64,000 nucleotides of DNA from NCBI RefSeq assembly GCF_020687205.1, contig NZ_JAJEQE010000008.1, positions 22,142-86,141 on the forward strand, read 5' to 3'. Position numbers and translations under genes: made by a program. A model generated the notes under the pieces. That model was not told where the DNA came from. It searched no databases and was given only the letters and a program-made list of their open reading frames with translations. Positions 60,176 through 64,000 of the stretch are shown here, in pieces. How positions within the stretch are numbered: the stretch's first letter is position 1; the number at the start of each line of letters is the position of its first letter. This DNA comes from Hominisplanchenecus faecis. Its GTDB lineage: Bacteria; Bacillota; Clostridia; Lachnospirales; Lachnospiraceae.

Positions 60176-60670
60176 TCAGTAACTGATTCCATTCAATGCA
60201 CCATGCATATACAACTGGTATTGCATGGCGTTGTAGCTGTCGCACCATGCGTCCGAGAACGGTTCTGCTGTCTGGAAATTCTTCCTGTATATCCCGATCA
60301 ACAGCAGATTAAACCGTTTTTGCTCCTCTTCACGGTGTTGTTCTTTTTTTCTTTGTTCTTTTGCTTTTTCCCTGCGGTATCGTGCCATACGCTGCGAAAA
60401 GCTCCCCGGCTTTTCCTGCCTGTATGTCCCACCAAGACTCAGGAACGCTTCGCGGAAGCTGACACCATCCATCCCCTGTACGAAGTCGAAGATGTCTCCA
60501 TTCGCTCCGCACCCGAAGCAGTGAAAATCCTTTTCATAGATCTTCAGAGACGCATCCCTGTCACCTGTATGGAACGGGCAGCGGATAAAACCGGCCCTGT
60601 TTGGTCGGAATCCATACTGTTCAACGATCTCCTTCATGCTGTACCGCTGTTTCAGTTCCTCTTTTGTCAT
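60176..60670 (-). CDS. CHC2 zinc-finger primase domain protein
   Basis: A 164-residue protein with the DnaG-type zinc-binding domain: Cys31, His34, Cys51, Cys54 in CPFH...CFGC, preceded by EEIVEQYGF-like helices and followed by GDIFDFVQ. The TOPRIM polymerase domain is absent. The C-terminal third is a highly charged helix (RREKAKEQRKKEQHREEEQKR). It probably directs priming together with the DUF927 helicase downstream. Its start overlaps the stop of the nuclease gene. Confidence 0.88.
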   Translation of the reverse strand: MTKEELKQRYSMKEIVEQYGFRPNRAGFIRCPFHTGDRDASLKIYEKDFHCFGCGANGDIFDFVQGMDGVSFREAFLSLGGTYRQEKPGSFSQRMARYRREKAKEQRKKEQHREEEQKRFNLLLIGIYRKNFQTAEPFSDAWCDSYNAMQYQLYMHGALNGISY

Positions 60671-61173
60671 AGCCCCTCCTTCAGGATCCGGATGATCTCT
60701 GCCCCAGTCTCTTCTTTTTCACAGAACAGGAACCTGCATCCGTATTTCCTCTCTAACGTGTGCAGAATCTGGTACAGGGTTTCCCCGGTCGTGGCTTTTG
60801 TCTCGGTTTCTTCCCACTTTCCTGTTTCCGGGTTTCTTTGCCTTTTCCACCGCCGCGGGTTCTCCCACCAGATCACATCTGACAGCTGCCGGAACCCTTT
60901 TCCATGTTCGCACAGGAATACAAGCTGGATGTCGTTATCCTGTGCCAGCTTCAACTCCTTCCGGAAACGTTCGTGACCCTGGCATGCATTGCAGCACAGC
61001 TCACTCAGGTTCTGTTTCCGGTCGATGATCAGCCGGGGATTATCGTAGTTCATGTAATCCCCTACCATCAATTTTGAGACTGGGTGCCGGATGCCCTGGG
61101 CGTCAAATTCCTCCAAGATTTTCCCGATCGCTTTCGGTTTTTCCCTTGAATCAATCTGTATGATCATAATCAA
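60667..61173 (-). CDS. ERCC4-type nuclease
   Basis: A 168-residue protein with the XPF/Mus81-like nuclease fold. DSREK near residue 8-12, GDY near residue 38-40 and DRKQNLSEL near residue 51-59 match the family's metal-binding residues (ERKxxxD variant). It probably resolves branched DNA in phage replication or recombination. It overlaps the ssb stop by four bases and lies in the Erf-SSB recombination cluster. Confidence 0.82.
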   Translation of the reverse strand: MIMIIQIDSREKPKAIGKILEEFDAQGIRHPVSKLMVGDYMNYDNPRLIIDRKQNLSELCCNACQGHERFRKELKLAQDNDIQLVFLCEHGKGFRQLSDVIWWENPRRWKRQRNPETGKWEETETKATTGETLYQILHTLERKYGCRFLFCEKEETGAEIIRILKEGL

Positions 61174-61583
61174 TTAAACGGCAGCTCTTCATCATCTATG
61201 TCATCCGGGATACGCATGAAGCCATCATCCGTTTCCTGTGGTGCTGGTATGCCGTTGTCCTGCTGTGCTGCTTTACTTTCCGCAAAACCTGCCGCTTCCA
61301 CTACCACATCCGTTGTATAGACCTTCTGTCCGTCCTGGTTCGTATAGGAACCTGTCTGGATCCGGCCGTTCACCTCCATTTTTTTTCCTTTCGAAAAATA
61401 CTTTTCGATAAATTCGGCTGTTTTTCCGAATGCAATGCAGCCGATAAAGTCTGCACTCGGTCCGCCTTCCTGACGGAACCGTCTGTCTACTGCCAGGGTA
61501 AATCTAGCAATTGACAGGCCACCGTCTGTATATCTGATCTCCGGGTCACGCGTAAAGCGTCCGGTCAACTGTACACTGTTCAT
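61170..61583 (-). CDS. ssb: Single-stranded DNA-binding protein
   Basis: A 137-residue OB-fold protein. MNSVQLTGRFTRDPEIRYTDGG opens the canonical SSB core, and the acidic tail ends DDEELPFN, which recruits repair proteins. It protects single strands during phage recombination and replication with Erf. Overlaps the Erf stop by four bases. Confidence 0.95.
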   Translation of the reverse strand: MNSVQLTGRFTRDPEIRYTDGGLSIARFTLAVDRRFRQEGGPSADFIGCIAFGKTAEFIEKYFSKGKKMEVNGRIQTGSYTNQDGQKVYTTDVVVEAAGFAESKAAQQDNGIPAPQETDDGFMRIPDDIDDEELPFN

Positions 61584-62398
61584 TCTGTTTCTCCCTTTCG
61601 GTCTGGTGTTTTTTCAAAGATACTCATGATATATTTAAATTCCCCGATTGTAAGCTCTTCGATCGTCTTTGCATTTACCTGCTTGCGTCCCAGGATGATC
61701 TTGTCCGGAACCCCGGTACGTTTCTGTTCTGCACGGACTGTGGCAATCATCTCCTTTGTTGCAGGACTGCCCACGTTCACTTCCGTTTCGCTGCCTTCCG
61801 GTTTTTCCGCCTTCTTCTCAGGTTCTGCTTTTTTTTCAGAAACCGGCTTCTCTTTTGCTGCCTGCTTCTTCGGCTGTGCCGCTGCCTTAGGTGCTGCCGC
61901 CTTCTTCGCTTTTTGCCCTTTCGTCCCCTCTTCCTGGAGTTCCAGTGACTCCGCATCCGGATCCACCATGTCTTCTGTCGGAATGCAGAATACCTGAAAG
62001 CATGCATATTTATACGCAATCGCCATGGCCTTGTTAGTTGCCTTATCACCTGTATCGATACCTTCTCCGTAGATAATCGCTTCTTCGTTTGACCCGTCTT
62101 CCGCATAAAACCCAAACTTTACCTTACAGATGACCTTGATCATATCGGTGCCATTCTTCGTCTTTCCCACTACTTCGCACTTTCGTTCCAGTACACGTGG
62201 GATGATCACGACCTTATTCTTGGCAAGTGCCGGATGCAGGGCGTTATATACATCATCGATACTGCGGAATTTAAATCCCTGCTGCCGGTTAACCTTATCT
62301 TTTGCAACGCTCCCAACATCTGCGATCACGCCGGCCAGTGCCTTATAGATCATTGGTGCGTTGTTTCCTGCTGTTCTGCCTTTTTCGTCCTGCATCAT
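61580..62398 (-). CDS. Erf-family single-strand annealing protein
   Basis: A 272-residue Erf-like recombinase. Residues about 15-155 include IDDVYNALHPALAKNKVVIIP and GDKATNKAMAIAYKYACFQVFCIPTED, the hallmark of the ERF superfamily. A basic, low-complexity linker (about 165-215) joins a C-terminal part. It anneals complementary strands and works with SSB and the exonuclease-like or ERCC4 proteins encoded next to it. It overlaps DUF1351 and ssb genes. Confidence 0.9.
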   Translation of the reverse strand: MMQDEKGRTAGNNAPMIYKALAGVIADVGSVAKDKVNRQQGFKFRSIDDVYNALHPALAKNKVVIIPRVLERKCEVVGKTKNGTDMIKVICKVKFGFYAEDGSNEEAIIYGEGIDTGDKATNKAMAIAYKYACFQVFCIPTEDMVDPDAESLELQEEGTKGQKAKKAAAPKAAAQPKKQAAKEKPVSEKKAEPEKKAEKPEGSETEVNVGSPATKEMIATVRAEQKRTGVPDKIILGRKQVNAKTIEELTIGEFKYIMSIFEKTPDRKGETE

Positions 62399-63333
62399 GC
62401 ATCCCTCCTTGTATAATAGATTCCAATGCTGTTGAACGCCATCTCAACTTCTTCCAGTTCTTCCGGCGTGGCTACGACTTTGTAAAATGCGGTGATCGTT
62501 GTCGGCTGTTCAAATGGAAGCTCATCGTCTGCTTCCTCAGAAAAAAATCCCTGTGCTGCTTCATTTACCGCAGCCTGTTCTGCTTTCTCGCGTTCCTCTT
62601 TTCGGATACGCTCTTCTTCTTTGATCCGTTCTCTTTCTTCTTTGCGGATCCGTTCTTCCTCTGCTCTGCGTTTCTGCTCCTCTTCCAGACGCTTCTTTTC
62701 GGCTTCCCGTTTCATGATCTCTGCCTTCTGTGCTTCATACTGGTTTACGTAATTGATCGCCCCAGCAAGGTCCAGGTCTTCCTTGTACCGTCTGAGTGCT
62801 TCTGGAACTGCATCGGAGGTCATGGCTCCCAGCATAGCAACTTCTTTTCTGACGGAAGAAAGCACCTCTTCCATTTCTTTTCTGACTGCTGCCATACTCG
62901 TAGAAGCGTTTTCCCATCTGGCGTTGTAGATCTTCTTAAGCGTCAGATAATCTCCCAGATCCCCGACCAGGGAATCATACAGTGCTCCAATCTTCGCTTT
63001 CTTTTCCTCTTTTCTTCTTTCTTCCATCTCCGTGATCTGCTGGCTGATCAGGCCGATCGGCTGGTCAATGATCTGCATCAGTTCTTTTGCTTTCCCCTCA
63101 AAATCATTGTAAGGGATCATATACTGGTTCTTTACTTCCTTGCGTTTGTCATCGATTGCCTTTTTCATCTTTCGAAGTGCCGCCACTTCGTTCTTTGCAT
63201 AAACTCTGTATTCATCTGTAAATGTTGCATTTTTATAGAGATCCATTCTTGCCTGGAGTTCGTCACGGATCTCTTCAAAGTTGAAACCGATCACACCCGG
63301 CTTCTGGTCAACAACCACCTGTAATTCATTCAT
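62395..63333 (-). CDS. DUF1351 phage protein
   Basis: A 312-residue protein of the DUF1351 family, regularly found ahead of recombination genes in firmicute phages. The N-terminal half is helical (FEEIRDELQARMDLYKNATFTDEYRVYAKNEVAALRKMKKAI). The middle is a long charged coiled coil rich in Glu, Arg and Lys (about 205-270). The end is a small domain YKVVATPEELEEVEMAFNSIGI. Role unknown, though a helper of the Erf system is likely. It starts within the stop of the preceding frame. Confidence 0.85.
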   Translation of the reverse strand: MNELQVVVDQKPGVIGFNFEEIRDELQARMDLYKNATFTDEYRVYAKNEVAALRKMKKAIDDKRKEVKNQYMIPYNDFEGKAKELMQIIDQPIGLISQQITEMEERRKEEKKAKIGALYDSLVGDLGDYLTLKKIYNARWENASTSMAAVRKEMEEVLSSVRKEVAMLGAMTSDAVPEALRRYKEDLDLAGAINYVNQYEAQKAEIMKREAEKKRLEEEQKRRAEEERIRKEERERIKEEERIRKEEREKAEQAAVNEAAQGFFSEEADDELPFEQPTTITAFYKVVATPEELEEVEMAFNSIGIYYTRRDA

Positions 63334-63693
63334 CTGTATTTACCTCGTTTTGTTTTTCTTTCTGCTCCCTGAGTTCTTTCAGGATCATGCTCACACTCCA
63401 TGTGGAGCACTTCATTTCATCTGCAATCTTCGCATTGCTCCACCCTGCCTCGTGCAGTGCTTTTACCTTCCCCCGGTCTATGGTCTTCTTTGTTGGGGGG
63501 CTGTTTTTCCACTTTTTTCCGGCTTCGTCTCTGTTTCTGGAACCGGGATTTTCAACACCAGCAGCATCGTTGCTGCTGTTACCTCTCGGAAACTCATGCC
63601 GTCAATGCATCTGGCAGCATATACCGCTTCGCCATTCCTGAAACGGTCTGCAGCTTCCTTGATGTCGACCTGTTTATATTTCGCTTGATTTAC
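63326..63693 (-). pseudogene. Helix-turn-helix phage protein, apparently lacking a start codon and split by a frameshift
   Basis: Frame one runs from AAATCAAGCG past AADRFRNGEAVYAARCIDGMSFREV to KSGKTAP and stops at 63478. After a six-C tract (63495-63500) the minus-one frame continues PPTKKTIDRGKVKALHEAGWSNAKIADEMKCS and reaches a stop at 63326, overlapping the DUF1351 start. The second part is a helix-turn-helix. AGGAGG (63693-63698) is followed by no ATG, GTG or TTG in frame until 63597. Either a decayed gene, a sequence error at the C tract, or programmed frameshifting. Confidence 0.55.
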
Positions 63694-63726
63694 CTCCTAC
63701 TTTTGCCCTATAATTGAGCTGTGTTA

Positions 63727-63942
63727 TTATTTTTCAAGTCCCGGATCGCCCGCCAAAGCACCGGGACTTTTTACTATTTCAGCCGTTTTCTTTTCGATGA
63801 TCACAAACTCGCCTGTCTCGATATTCATTGCATGCAGGTATGTACTTTTGTTCGAAACTGAAATATATTGTTTTGAATCCAGTCCTGCTCGGCTCATCAG
63901 CTTAATGCCCGCCGGGTCGCGTTCTTCGCTTACTCCGATCAT
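63727..63942 (-). CDS. Small hypothetical phage protein
   Basis: A 71-residue protein starting MIGVSEERDPAGIKLMSRAGLDSKQYISV. The ATG overlaps the stop of the upstream partial gene (ATGA). No family was recognised. It lies in the early operon. A hairpin AAGTCCCGG/CCGGGACTT lies at its 3' end, T-rich only on the plus strand. Confidence 0.6.
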   Translation of the reverse strand: MIGVSEERDPAGIKLMSRAGLDSKQYISVSNKSTYLHAMNIETGEFVIIEKKTAEIVKSPGALAGDPGLEK

Positions 63943-64000
63943 TTACTTTCCTCCTCGCCCTCGATAAGGCTGTCCAGAAGCTCGACCATTACTGGAAGTT
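63939..64000 (-). CDS. Fragment of a phage early gene, C-terminal end only
   Basis: Only the last 19 codons are in the window (LPVMVELLDSLIEGEEESK) and a TGA overlapping the next start. The AGGAGG inside its end is the ribosome binding site of the following gene. Function cannot be read. Confidence 0.6.
   Translation of the reverse strand, partial: LPVMVELLDSLIEGEEESK

Noticed and set aside
62302..63324. A 340-codon plus-strand frame opposite DUF1351 and Erf
   Set aside because: Same reason: antisense to well-supported conserved genes, no ribosome binding site.
63727..63775. Terminator at the end of the small early gene
   Set aside because: The hairpin AAGTCCCGG/CCGGGACTT is coding and is followed by T only on the plus strand, where no gene leads into it.

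Overview
The window looks like a Lachnospiraceae chromosome (Blautia or a close relative). It has low-to-moderate GC, Clostridia-type ribosome binding sites, a secreted GH3 glucosidase with reversed domain order, a D-lactate dehydrogenase, a heterodimeric ABC exporter and an arylsulfotransferase lipoprotein. The assignment is by gene content only.

Host part (1 to about 31.7 kb). Running left to right: a truncated ABC-2 type ATPase; asd and argH; a large secreted GH3 enzyme; a lipid-anchored family-1 solute-binding protein divergent from a YesM/YesN-type two-component system; an SsuB/SsuC-type ABC pair; queH; a HelD-like helicase; a GNAT acetyltransferase; a three-gene polar amino-acid ABC importer; a membrane-anchored SH3 protein; a D-2-hydroxyacid dehydrogenase; an operon of a TetR regulator, two ABC half-exporters and a cytidylate-kinase-like protein; two lipoproteins (one an aryl-sulfate sulfotransferase); and a RmlD-like reductase. 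A terminally inverted palindromic element occurs twice (379-457 and 7323-7498). An activator-type promoter with 20-21 bp spaced TCATTTT motifs precedes the GH3 gene. A second copy stands in front of what appears to be only the last codons of a lost gene.

Prophage (about 31.7 kb to beyond 64 kb). It begins at a 3' fragment of a tRNA-Thr(CGT) gene that forms the left attachment site. All its genes lie on the minus strand, so the order of expression runs right to left: recombination and replication (DUF1351, Erf, SSB, ERCC4 nuclease, CHC2 primase domain, DUF927 helicase); small accessory genes; a DUF1492 late regulator; a tRNA-like gene; terS/terL; portal; minor head protein; an accessory cassette between two terminators (methylase-like, DUF4406, a small protein, a Prp-like protease); scaffold; capsid; connectors; tail tube; Gp15; tape measure; Dit; Tal; fibres; holin; endolysin. 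The integrase and the intact tRNA should lie to the right of the window.

The most interesting signals are in the prophage. The minor head protein carries a C-terminal domain resembling DUF6883 (toxin-like) and is directly followed by an overlooked 55-codon acidic gene that could be its immunity partner. A phage-borne Prp-like cysteine protease sits next to a scaffold and a capsid protein that both start with an LRLF motif resembling the Prp cleavage site of ribosomal protein L27. Between holin and endolysin lies a self-contained module with an autoregulated ribbon-helix-helix repressor, an ORF6N protein with a degenerate HExxH-like tail, and a compact, well-formed opposite-strand small RNA gene.
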